Source: Streptomyces sp. CB02400 (GTDB lineage: Bacteria > Actinomycetota > Actinomycetes > Streptomycetales > Streptomycetaceae). Taken from it: a stretch of 64,000 nucleotides of DNA. The translations under genes and the position numbers were made by a program. The notes below the pieces were generated by a model. It had not been told where the DNA came from. It did not search any database and saw only the letters and a list, made by a program, of their open reading frames with translations. Positions within the stretch are counted from its first letter, which is position 1; every line of letters starts with the position of its first letter. The DNA is taken from NCBI RefSeq assembly GCF_001905725.1, contig NZ_LIWB01000020.1:62001-126000 (forward strand). The letters are read 5' to 3'. This document shows positions 31,823-40,369 of the stretch, piece after piece.

Positions 31823-33351
31823 GCGGCTCCCGCGATCCGTACTGGGCGCTGGCCAACGAGATGGTCCGGCTCCAGCGCTCGACCGCGGACACCGCCTCGG
31901 CCCGGCGGGCGGCGCTTCAGCGGGTCGCGTCGGAGTACGGGGCGGCCCCGCGCTCGCCCGAGGGCGCCACCGTGGAGGCGCTCGCCCTGGAGCTGGCCTA
32001 CTGCGCCGACCATCCGGGCGGGCTGGCCGTCTATCTGGAGGAGTTCTCCCGCGGCCACCAGAAGACGACCAGCTGGCGGGCGGTGGAGCGGCTGCACCGG
32101 CAGCTCTTCCCCTCGGACCTCCTGGAGCCGCACCACCGCCGGACCCTGTGCGAACTCCTGGAATCCTGCGATCAGGCACCCCGGTTGCGCCCCCTCGCCC
32201 TGCGCGTCCTGCACGAGACCGGCGCCGGCCCCGCCTCCCCCGGGGACTGGGGGTCCGGCCGGGGCCACGACGAGCGGCACGGCGAGGTCCCGGACCTGCT
32301 GGCGGTCTTCGAGGACCTGCCGTACGGCTGGGAGAACGAGCCGCACCCCCTGCTCGTCTTCGTCGAGACCGTCGCCGTCCTGGAGGACACCCCGCTCCGG
32401 GCCCGGCTGCACGCCTGGAGCGGGCGGGTCGCCGCCCATCTGGGCTGCCGCAGTCCGCGGCGGCTGGCCCGGCTGCGCGACGAGGTGGCCGCCCGGGCCG
32501 GCCGGCCGCTCTCCCCGTACCGGCTCCTCCTGGAGATCACCGCGCGCACGCCCGTGCCCGACCTCTACACCGTGCGGTCCTGGGTGGTGCCGCCCGGCCC
32601 GGACGGGGCACGGCCGTACGGCGAGCCGGTGCAGCTTTCCTCACGGGCCGCGATGGAGGACGAGGTCGCGGGCCGCTATCTGTCCTGCGTACAGGAGCTC
32701 GGGGAGCTGAGCGCGGGAATGGTGGTCGAGTTCCTGCTGCCGAGGCCGCTTCTGTGGCTGCCGGTGGACCAGATCATGGCCCGGCCGCCGGACTCGGTGG
32801 CCCGTCCGATCGGCGCCGACCACACGGTCCTGGTCCGCAGCCGGGACCGGTGGGCGAAGCCGCACTGGCGTCCGCGGCTCCACGCCCGGTCCGACCTCCT
32901 CACCACCGCCCCGGAGACCGCCTTCGAGTCGGCCGCCGTGCGCGTGGTGCCGTACGGCGAGCGGCTGCGGCCGGTCGAGCTGCTCCGGCAGCTGCGTCAC
33001 GACCGCGAGCAGCTCGGCTGGCTGTTCCTCGAACCTCCCCCGTACACCGGTGGTCTGGAGGGGGACGCGGTCAACGTGCTGCTGGAGATGGGGATGCCGG
33101 TGATCGTGGCGGTGCGCGAGGTGGGCGGCCATCCGGAGGCGGAACGAAAGACACGGAAAGTACTGGCCGGCAGGCTCATGGAACTGCCCGAGCGGGTAAG
33201 GATGCTGAGGGGGGAAGTGGGGCCGGACGCGGAGGTCTTCTCCGTTCTGGACCTGCATCGGCACATCAGCCTAGTGTGGGACGGCCGTGACGGACTGGAG
33301 GGGGCGGACTCCGCGCTGGGGCATCCGTCGACCGGGGGTGGCTTGCGATGA
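31819..33351 (+). CDS. VMAP (vWA-MoxR-associated protein)
   Basis: This 510-residue protein has an N-terminal helical region ('PYWALANEMVRLQRSTAD', then 'LALELAYCADHPGGLAVYLE') resembling an effector-associated domain. It is followed by a long VMAP-type C-terminal region with 'PYRLLLEITARTPVPDLYTV', 'VVEFLLPRPLLWLPVDQI' and 'LGWLFLEPPPYTGGLEGD'. VMAP proteins connect MoxR ATPases and vWA proteins to effectors in the ternary conflict systems described by Aravind and colleagues. It overlaps both neighbours by 4 bp (ATGA). It probably recruits the protease through matching effector-associated domains. No enzymatic motif is seen. Confidence 0.8.
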   Translation: MSGSRDPYWALANEMVRLQRSTADTASARRAALQRVASEYGAAPRSPEGATVEALALELAYCADHPGGLAVYLEEFSRGHQKTTSWRAVERLHRQLFPSDLLEPHHRRTLCELLESCDQAPRLRPLALRVLHETGAGPASPGDWGSGRGHDERHGEVPDLLAVFEDLPYGWENEPHPLLVFVETVAVLEDTPLRARLHAWSGRVAAHLGCRSPRRLARLRDEVAARAGRPLSPYRLLLEITARTPVPDLYTVRSWVVPPGPDGARPYGEPVQLSSRAAMEDEVAGRYLSCVQELGELSAGMVVEFLLPRPLLWLPVDQIMARPPDSVARPIGADHTVLVRSRDRWAKPHWRPRLHARSDLLTTAPETAFESAAVRVVPYGERLRPVELLRQLRHDREQLGWLFLEPPPYTGGLEGDAVNVLLEMGMPVIVAVREVGGHPEAERKTRKVLAGRLMELPERVRMLRGEVGPDAEVFSVLDLHRHISLVWDGRDGLEGADSALGHPSTGGGLR

Positions 33352-34454
33352 GCGGGACCGTGCACCGCGTGACGGGCGGCACGAACGGTGCGGGTGGGAC
33401 CGACGGATCCTCCGTCCCCGGCTGGTGGGTCTTCCGGGACACCGGTGAACACCGCTCACCGCAGGACGAGGTGCTGCCGAAGCTCCCCCCGCCGCCGGCC
33501 TGGCGCCGTTTCCGGCCGGAGTCCGAACGCGGTCCGCTGGACGTGCCGCTGCCCGCCGACGACCAGGACACCCGGCGCCGGCTCGGCAGGCGGCGCGGCG
33601 GCACGCTGGCCCCGAAGACGCTGCACGTCGTCAACGCCGCGATCCATCTGCGCCGTCCGCTGCTCGTCACGGGCGCGCCGGGCACCGGGAAGTCCTCCCT
33701 CGCCCACCAGATCGCCTCCGAGCTGGGGCTGGGCAGGGTGCTGTGGTGGCCGGTGGTCAGCCGCACCACGCTCCGCGACGGTCTGTACGACTACGACGCC
33801 ATCGGCCGGGTCCAGGACGCCCCGCAGCCGGGACGCCGCTCCCCCGCCGGGGACGGCCCGCTGCCCGGCATCGGCCGCTACCTCACGCTCGGCCCGCTGG
33901 GGACGGCCCTGCTGCCGTGGCGGCGGCCCCGGGTGCTCCTCGTCGACGAGCTGGACAAGAGCGACGTGGACCTCCCCAACGACCTGCTGCACATCTTCGA
34001 GGAGGGCGAGTACCACGTCCCCGAGCTGGAGCGGCTCGCCCAGTCGCGGCGCCAGGTGGAGGTGGCCACCGCCGACCACGACCACCGGGTCACCGTGACG
34101 GCGGGCCGGGTGCGCTGCGCCGAGTTCCCCATCGTGGTGATCACCAGCAACGGGGAGCGCGACTTCCCACCCGCCTTTCGCCGCAGGTGTCTGGAGGTGC
34201 GGATGCCCGCACCGGACGGGCAGCGGCTCGCCGCGATGGTCGCCTCCCACTTCGGCGGGGTGCTGGACGAGCGGACGCGGGAGCTGGTGCGGGAGTTCGT
34301 GGAGCAACGGGGCGACAGCGCCGACCTCGCCATCGACCAACTGCTCAACACCGTGCACATGCTCACCAACGGCGCCGCCGAGGCGGACGGCACCTCCTGG
34401 CTGCAACTGCGCGACGCCCTCTGGCGGAACCTGTCCTCGGACACCTCACCATGA
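33348..34454 (+). CDS. MoxR-family AAA+ ATPase
   Basis: This 368-residue protein has Walker A 'VTGAPGTGKSSLAHQI' near residue 110, Walker B 'RVLLVDELDKSDVDLPNDLL' near residue 197, sensor 1 'FPIVVITSNGERDFPPAF' and the arginine-finger stretch 'RRRCLEVRMPAPDGQRL'. It is a MoxR-type remodelling ATPase, the partner of vWA proteins. The N-terminal 80 residues are a variable extension. It overlaps the VMAP gene and the vWA/NB-ARC/TPR gene by 4 bp each, so the four proteins are made together. Confidence 0.92.
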   Translation: MSGTVHRVTGGTNGAGGTDGSSVPGWWVFRDTGEHRSPQDEVLPKLPPPPAWRRFRPESERGPLDVPLPADDQDTRRRLGRRRGGTLAPKTLHVVNAAIHLRRPLLVTGAPGTGKSSLAHQIASELGLGRVLWWPVVSRTTLRDGLYDYDAIGRVQDAPQPGRRSPAGDGPLPGIGRYLTLGPLGTALLPWRRPRVLLVDELDKSDVDLPNDLLHIFEEGEYHVPELERLAQSRRQVEVATADHDHRVTVTAGRVRCAEFPIVVITSNGERDFPPAFRRRCLEVRMPAPDGQRLAAMVASHFGGVLDERTRELVREFVEQRGDSADLAIDQLLNTVHMLTNGAAEADGTSWLQLRDALWRNLSSDTSP

Positions 34455-37400
34455 CCGGACCCGAGGGCTCCGCAGAGCCCACGGCCCGCGAATGGGCGGA
34501 GGCGCTCTGGCTCGCGGAGGTGATCGGGCAGGAGGAGGGGCCACCGGGCCCCGACCGGGACACCGGCGACCGGGACACGGGCGACCGGGACACGGGTGGT
34601 CCGGGCGCCGACGGCCGCGAAACCGGCGCGGCCCCCGACAGTCCTTCCGGAGTCTCCCCTGCGCCGGAGGACACGTCCGAAGCGGCGGACACCGGCACAG
34701 GAACGGACACCGGAGCGAACACCGGAACGAACGACGGCACGGACACCGGGACGGATCCCGAGAGCGGCGCGGGCGGAACGGCGACGGCGCACGGTCCCCC
34801 CGCTTCCGGCTCCGGCGCCACCGGCCCGGCCGTCCCCGACGGCCCGCTGCCCGCCCTCCCCCGGATCTCCCACACGCTCTCCTCCGGCCGGGGGGCCGTC
34901 GCCGGGGAGGAGTTACCCGGCGCGCTCCGCGACGCCCGGGGCCTGGCCCGGTCCCTGCGACCGCTCAATCGCCGGCTGCCGGGCGGCGCCCGGCGACGGG
35001 TGCTGGACGAGGAGGCGACCGCCGTACGGGCGGCCGAGACCGGCCAGTGGCACCCGGTGCTCACCCGGCCACCCGACCGCTGGTTCGAAGTGGCCCTCGT
35101 CGTGGAGCGCAGCGTGTCCATGACGGTGTGGCAGCCGGTGGCCCGCGCGTTCGCCGAACTGCTGCGTACGCAGGGCGCGTTCGCCGACGTACGGCTCTGG
35201 TCGCTGGACACCCGGGACGGCAAGCACGCGGTGCTGCGCTCGGCCGACGGGGGGCTTCGGCACAGCCCCGCCGAACTGTTCCATCCGGACGGGCGCCGGA
35301 TCGTCCTGGTGATGAGCGACTGCGTGGGCGACGCCTGGGCGGGCGGGGCCGTGCCCCGGCTGCTGCACACCTGGGGCAGACGCGCGCCCGTCGCCGTGCT
35401 GCAGCCGCTTCCGACCCATCTGTGGGACCTCTGCGACGGCGTGCCGATGGACCTGCGGGTGCGCGCCTTCGCGCCGGGGCTCCCCAATTCCCGTCTCGAA
35501 CTGCTGCGGTACGGCCGGTGGGAGCGGCCCCGCGACAGCGACCCGGCCGATCCGCTGCCCGTCCCCGTGCCCGTGCTGGAGCTGGAACCCGGCTGGTTCG
35601 CGGGCTGGGCCCGGATGGTGACCGGGGGCGCTCTGCCGTGGGCCGAGACGACCTCGCTGCTGGTGGACGAGCAGGGGCTCACGCCGCACTGTCTGCCTCC
35701 GTTCACCTGGGAGGAACGGCGCCGTCCGGTGCCGCCGGACCTGGCGGTGCGGCGGTTCCTGCAGCACGCCTCCCCGGCCGCGCGGCGGTTGGCGGCCCGG
35801 CTCGCGATGGTGCCGCTGCGGCCCGAGGTGGTGGAGGCGGTGCGGCAGGGGCCGACGGCGGCCGGCGGACCGCTGCCGTTCGCGGAGATCCTGCTGGGCG
35901 GACTGCTCGCGTTGCGCACCACGGCCGCCCGGGGGCGGACCGGCGAGGAGTACGTGTTCGAGTTCCTGGACGGGGTACGCTCCCGGCTGCTGCGCGGGCT
36001 GGGCCGCACCGAGCTGCTGCGCACGCTCCAGGAGACCTCCGCGCTGGCCGGACGTGCGGTCGGGGCCCGGACGGACCTGTTGCGCACCGTGATCGGCAGC
36101 CGGGAGAAGCCCGACGCGGACACCCTCACCGATCTGGACCGCGAGATCCTCGACGCCGCGGGGCCCGCGCTCAAGGCGCTCGGTCCACCCTATGGTGCGG
36201 TTTGGGACCCGGTTGGGGGGACGGCTCCGTTCGGTCCGGTCACCACCGGGGAAGGGGTGACGGCGGAGGATGACCCTGCACCGGACCCGGCGGGGAGCGC
36301 TCCGGCGGACGGCACCTCGCGGACCGGCGGGCCCGCGGACGGCGGGGCGGGCGGAGAAGAAGACGGCCCTCACCCCGGAAGCGAGGCCGGGACCGGAGCC
36401 GGCCCCGGCATCCCCCAGGACAACGGCACAACGCCCCCGAACGCAAAGGACACCACCACCATGGAACCCCCAGCGGCGGGAGGCACCGCACCGGGTGTCA
36501 CGCCCCCCGGCCCCGACGACACCGGCACCGGCACCGGCACCAAGGGACCGGCCCCTTCCGGCCAGTCCCGCTCACCCCGTTCCGTACCCCTGCCCAATCC
36601 GCACTTCGCCGGGCGTGAGACCGAATTGGCCGAGCTGCACCGGCAGTTGGGGACGAGCACACGGGCCGCCGTCCTGCCGCACGCGCTGCACGGCCTCGGG
36701 GGCGTCGGCAAGACGCAGCTCGCCCTGAAGTACGTCCAGCTGCACCGGCACGAGTACGACCGGGTGTGGTGGATCGACGCCGAGCAGCCCGCGGTGATCC
36801 GCGCCCAGCTGACCATGCTGGCGCCGGAACTCGGCCTGGTGCCGGACCGGCAGAGCGACACGGTGGCGCGTGTGCTGGCAGCGCTGGCCTCGGGCGCGCC
36901 GCACAGCCGCTGGCTGCTGGTGTTCGACAACGCGGGACAGCCCAACGAGGTCATCCCGTACCTGCCGTCACTGATCGGCGACTCCGAGGGGACCGGACGC
37001 ATCCTCATCACCTCGCGCCACGCCGGCTGGTCGGACCGGGTGCTCGCGACCAAGGTGGACGTGTTCACCCGCGCCGAGAGCCTGGACTTCCTGCGGACGC
37101 GCGCCCCCTGGGCCGGTCCGGAACAGGCGGACCAGCTGGCCGAACTCCTCGGCGATCTGCCGCTCGCCCTGGAGCAGTGCGCGGCTCTGCAGCGGCAGAC
37201 CGGCATCGCGGTGCCGGACTTCCTGACGATGATCGAGCGGCGACGGGCCGAGGTGCTGGCCGAGGGGGTCGACTCGATCACCCTGCCGGTGGCGGCGGTG
37301 TGGCGGGCCTCCATGGAGACGCTGGCCATGCAGGCGCCGGGCGCGCTCGAACTCCTGCGGCTGCTGGCCTTCTTCGGGCCCGAACCGGTGGCGCTGGACT

Positions 37401-39055
37401 TCCTGCACGACGCCAGGATGCTGCCGTTGCCCCCGGCGCTCATGCGGCTCGCCCGCGACCAGCTGTCCCGGGGCCGTGCCATCCGGGCGATCAACCAGTT
37501 CTCGCTGCTCACCGTCGACAACGTGGCCGGGACGGTGCAGATGCACCGACTGGTGCGAGCGGTCCTCCAGGACGAACTGCCGGCCCAGGAGCAGAGCGAG
37601 ATGCGGCACCTGGTGCACCAGGTCATCGCCGCGCACGACCCGGGCGACACCCAGCGGCCCGAGCACTGGCAGAACTACGCCGACATCCTTCCGCACCTGG
37701 AGCCGACGGGGCTGCCTCGCTGCGAGGACCGGCACATCCGGGACACCGCGATCAATCTGATCACCTATCTGCTGGCGCGGGGCGTACTTCGCGGAGCGGC
37801 GCAGCTCGGCGAGCGGATCAGCACGGACTGGCAGTCGTTCCTGGGCGCGGACGACCTCCAGACCCTGTGGGCGACGCGGCACCGGGCGAGCGCGCACTGG
37901 CAGCTGGCCGAGTTCGCCGTCTCGCGGCCGCTGAGCGAGGAGGTGCTGCGGCGGCTCCGGGAGACGGTGGGCGACGACCACGAGTACACGCTCACGGCCG
38001 CCGGAGTACTCGCCGCCGACCTGCGGACGGCGGGCCGGTTCGCGGACGCCATGGAACTGGACGAGGACGCGTACCGGCGCAGCGTGAACATGTACGGGAC
38101 GGAGGACCCGTTCACCCTGCGGGCCGGGCACAACTACGGGGTGAGCCTGCGCGTCAACGGGCGCTACGGGGAGGCCCTGGACCTCGACCGGCGCGTCTAC
38201 CAGGACCTCCGCACGGTCCTCGGCCCCACCGCGCTCTCCACCCTCTTCTCCGTCAACAACGTGGCCCGCGACATGCGCGAGTGCGGCGAGTACGCGGCGG
38301 CTCTGGAGCTCCAGGAGCAGACGCTCGCGCAGTACCGCGCGCAGTACGGCGACCGGCATCCGCACACCATGCGGGCGATCAAGAACATGTCGGTGACCTG
38401 CCGCAAGGCCGGTCGGTTCGACCGGGCGCGGACGCTGGCCGAGGAGGTGCTCGACCTGTACCAGGCGATCCTCGGGCCGATGCACATCGACACGCTCGCC
38501 GCGTTCGCCAACCTCGTCAACGACCTGCGGCTGACGGGCGACGCCGAGGCCGCCGAGCGGCAGGGCGCGCAGGCCTTGGAGCGGTACCGGACGGTGCTCG
38601 GCACCGAGCACCCGCTGACGCACGTGGCGGCCGTCAACCACGGTGCCGCGCTGCGCGCGGTGGGCAAGTTCCCGCAGGCGTTCCGGCTCGACCAGGAGAC
38701 CGCGCCCGGTCTCGAACGGGTGTTGCACGAGACGCATCCGTGGTCGCTGCTCGCGCACGTCAACCTGGCGACGGGGCTGGCCAGGACGGGCGATCACGAG
38801 GCGGCGCGCGACCTGGGCGAGCGGTGCGCCCGGACCCTGGAGGAGCGCTACGGGGACCGGCATCCGGCAACCCTGGCCGCCCTGCGCAACGTGTCGCTCG
38901 ACCTCGTGTCCTGCGGGGAGGAGGAGCGGGGCGCGGAGCTGCTGGCCTCGGTGGTGCGCCGCTACCACGAAACCCTGGGGGCCGATCACTGGGAGACGCT
39001 GTCGGCGGAGGCCGGGCGACGCGCGGAGTGCGACATCGAGCCGCCCCCGCTGTGA
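34451..39055 (+). CDS. fxsT: vWA-like (SAV_2336 type) / NB-ARC / TPR protein, FxsT-like
   Basis: This 1534-residue protein has four parts. Residues 1-130 are a short helix then low-complexity D-T-G repeats. About 165-600 is a SAV_2336-type vWA-like domain: 'WFEVALVVERSVSMTVWQP' and 'IVLVMSDCVGDAWAGG'; the MIDAS D-x-S-x-S is E-R-S-V-S. After a second linker (600-715) comes an NB-ARC ATPase with Walker A 'HGLGGVGKTQLALKYV' near 750 and 'SRWLLVFDNAGQP' as Walker B. From about 1110 to the end are repeated TPR units such as 'AMELDEDAYRRSVNMYG'. This is the plan of FxsT, found with FxsA/FxsB peptide systems. The start at 34451 overlaps the MoxR stop (ATGA). Confidence 0.85.
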   Translation: MTGPEGSAEPTAREWAEALWLAEVIGQEEGPPGPDRDTGDRDTGDRDTGGPGADGRETGAAPDSPSGVSPAPEDTSEAADTGTGTDTGANTGTNDGTDTGTDPESGAGGTATAHGPPASGSGATGPAVPDGPLPALPRISHTLSSGRGAVAGEELPGALRDARGLARSLRPLNRRLPGGARRRVLDEEATAVRAAETGQWHPVLTRPPDRWFEVALVVERSVSMTVWQPVARAFAELLRTQGAFADVRLWSLDTRDGKHAVLRSADGGLRHSPAELFHPDGRRIVLVMSDCVGDAWAGGAVPRLLHTWGRRAPVAVLQPLPTHLWDLCDGVPMDLRVRAFAPGLPNSRLELLRYGRWERPRDSDPADPLPVPVPVLELEPGWFAGWARMVTGGALPWAETTSLLVDEQGLTPHCLPPFTWEERRRPVPPDLAVRRFLQHASPAARRLAARLAMVPLRPEVVEAVRQGPTAAGGPLPFAEILLGGLLALRTTAARGRTGEEYVFEFLDGVRSRLLRGLGRTELLRTLQETSALAGRAVGARTDLLRTVIGSREKPDADTLTDLDREILDAAGPALKALGPPYGAVWDPVGGTAPFGPVTTGEGVTAEDDPAPDPAGSAPADGTSRTGGPADGGAGGEEDGPHPGSEAGTGAGPGIPQDNGTTPPNAKDTTTMEPPAAGGTAPGVTPPGPDDTGTGTGTKGPAPSGQSRSPRSVPLPNPHFAGRETELAELHRQLGTSTRAAVLPHALHGLGGVGKTQLALKYVQLHRHEYDRVWWIDAEQPAVIRAQLTMLAPELGLVPDRQSDTVARVLAALASGAPHSRWLLVFDNAGQPNEVIPYLPSLIGDSEGTGRILITSRHAGWSDRVLATKVDVFTRAESLDFLRTRAPWAGPEQADQLAELLGDLPLALEQCAALQRQTGIAVPDFLTMIERRRAEVLAEGVDSITLPVAAVWRASMETLAMQAPGALELLRLLAFFGPEPVALDFLHDARMLPLPPALMRLARDQLSRGRAIRAINQFSLLTVDNVAGTVQMHRLVRAVLQDELPAQEQSEMRHLVHQVIAAHDPGDTQRPEHWQNYADILPHLEPTGLPRCEDRHIRDTAINLITYLLARGVLRGAAQLGERISTDWQSFLGADDLQTLWATRHRASAHWQLAEFAVSRPLSEEVLRRLRETVGDDHEYTLTAAGVLAADLRTAGRFADAMELDEDAYRRSVNMYGTEDPFTLRAGHNYGVSLRVNGRYGEALDLDRRVYQDLRTVLGPTALSTLFSVNNVARDMRECGEYAAALELQEQTLAQYRAQYGDRHPHTMRAIKNMSVTCRKAGRFDRARTLAEEVLDLYQAILGPMHIDTLAAFANLVNDLRLTGDAEAAERQGAQALERYRTVLGTEHPLTHVAAVNHGAALRAVGKFPQAFRLDQETAPGLERVLHETHPWSLLAHVNLATGLARTGDHEAARDLGERCARTLEERYGDRHPATLAALRNVSLDLVSCGEEERGAELLASVVRRYHETLGADHWETLSAEAGRRAECDIEPPPL

Positions 39056-39085
39056 CGCTCCGGCACCCGTGGGCCGGCGGTGGCC

Positions 39086-40369
39086 TCACGGGAGCGGGCG
39101 GCGGTCCCGCTCTTCCCAGCGGTCCCGCTCTTCCCACGAGGCGAGGACGGCGCGCAGGGCACCGAGCAGCCGCCGGCCCTCCTCCGTCGTCCAGTCGTCG
39201 TGGGCGGTGAGGGTGGCGAGGGCGGTTGCGGCGGTGCCCCGGCAGTGCTCGTACAGCCGCCGGGCGGCGGGGTTGCCGAGCCGCAGTTCGGTGCGCCAGA
39301 AACCGGCCGTGACGAGGAAGGCGGAGCCGCCCTGGAGCAGCGCGGCAGGTGGACGGGGCCGATCGCTCCAGGGGGCGTCGGCCCGGGCTCCGGGCGGGGA
39401 GTCGAGCAGTTCGACGAGGTCCATGGCGGCGTAGAGCAGCGAGTGCTGGGTCTCGTGGACGAGGTCTGCGGCGAGTTCGGCCGGGTCGTCGACCGGGGAG
39501 AGCGCGACCAGTCCGGTCGCGTCGCCGAACGAGGCGCTGTGCCAGCCGGTTCCGTCCTCCTCCGTGAGCGGCACGAGCACCCGCAGCACCTCCGCGACCG
39601 TCTCCGCCCGCTCGGGGTGGCGCTCCGTCAGCAGGCGCCACGCACCGTCGAGTCGACGGACCCAGCCCGCGTGCCCGGCGGGCGACAGGGGGCGGGGAGG
39701 CAGGGGCGCGGGGCCGCCGAGCCGCAGCGGGTCGAGGGTGTCGAGCCGTACGGCGGCCCGGCCGCCGAGGCGCAGCCGCGGCACGGGGAACCAGCCCCCG
39801 GTGCCGTCGGGCCCGGCCGCCGGGGCACCGTGGATCGGTACCGGCCGCTCCCCGTCCCGTACGGCCGCGGCGCCGCTCCCGTCGCACAGGACGGTGGCGG
39901 CACCGGGGCCCGGGGCCGGGAAGAGGACAGCGCCGAGCCCGGGCAGAACCAGCGCCGTACCGTCCGCGACCGGCACCCGGATCCGAAAGCGGAGCCCGGC
40001 GCGGAGGGCCGCCGCGGCGGCGAGACGGGCGAGTCCGGCAGCGGGTTCGCGATCGGTGCCGCGCGCGGCTCCGCCCTCGGGGACACGGGCAGGGGCGTGC
40101 CGCGCGAGCCAGGCTCCGGCCTCCGGGTCGCCGAGCAGTTCGGCGAAGACCTCCGGCCGGGCGCGTCGGACCTCGGCGAGCAGGGCCACCGCCGCCGCCC
40201 AGTGCGGGTCGGTCCGGTGACACCGGTGGGCGACGCGGAGCAGCAGGAGGTTGCGGTTGCGGCGGGCGGTGCGCAGAGCGGCGAGGACGGCCGGACCGGG
40301 GGTGCCGGCGGCCAGGGACCCCCAGAAATCCTGCCGGGAAGCACGCGGGGACAGGGACCGGGTGCTCAT
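39086..40369 (-). CDS. HExxH-type putative peptide beta-hydroxylase
   Basis: This 427-residue protein has the motif H-E-T-Q-H at 305-309 in 'ADLVHETQHSLLYAAMDL', followed by 'ALLQGGSAFLVTAGFWRTEL'. The length and the place next to a cyclophane radical SAM enzyme match the family named aKG-HExxH-type peptide beta-hydroxylase, in which this motif binds iron with 2-oxoglutarate, rather than being a protease. It presumably hydroxylates a residue of the precursor at 41637. The ATG at 40369 overlaps the radical SAM stop by 4 bp (ATGA); the longer open frame upstream is not used. It converges with the FxsT-like gene, 30 bp between stops. Confidence 0.75.
   Translation of the reverse strand: MSTRSLSPRASRQDFWGSLAAGTPGPAVLAALRTARRNRNLLLLRVAHRCHRTDPHWAAAVALLAEVRRARPEVFAELLGDPEAGAWLARHAPARVPEGGAARGTDREPAAGLARLAAAAALRAGLRFRIRVPVADGTALVLPGLGAVLFPAPGPGAATVLCDGSGAAAVRDGERPVPIHGAPAAGPDGTGGWFPVPRLRLGGRAAVRLDTLDPLRLGGPAPLPPRPLSPAGHAGWVRRLDGAWRLLTERHPERAETVAEVLRVLVPLTEEDGTGWHSASFGDATGLVALSPVDDPAELAADLVHETQHSLLYAAMDLVELLDSPPGARADAPWSDRPRPPAALLQGGSAFLVTAGFWRTELRLGNPAARRLYEHCRGTAATALATLTAHDDWTTEEGRRLLGALRAVLASWEERDRWEERDRRPLP

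Noticed and set aside
36766..39210. An 814-codon open frame on the plus strand
   Set aside because: It overlaps the NB-ARC/TPR part of the FxsT-like gene in another frame; the translation is Ala/Gly/Arg-rich with no motifs.
39086..40369. Reading the HExxH protein as a zinc protease that matures the peptide
   Set aside because: No other zincin feature (third ligand, Met-turn) is seen, and the operon context favours the iron/2-oxoglutarate family; kept only as a weak alternative.
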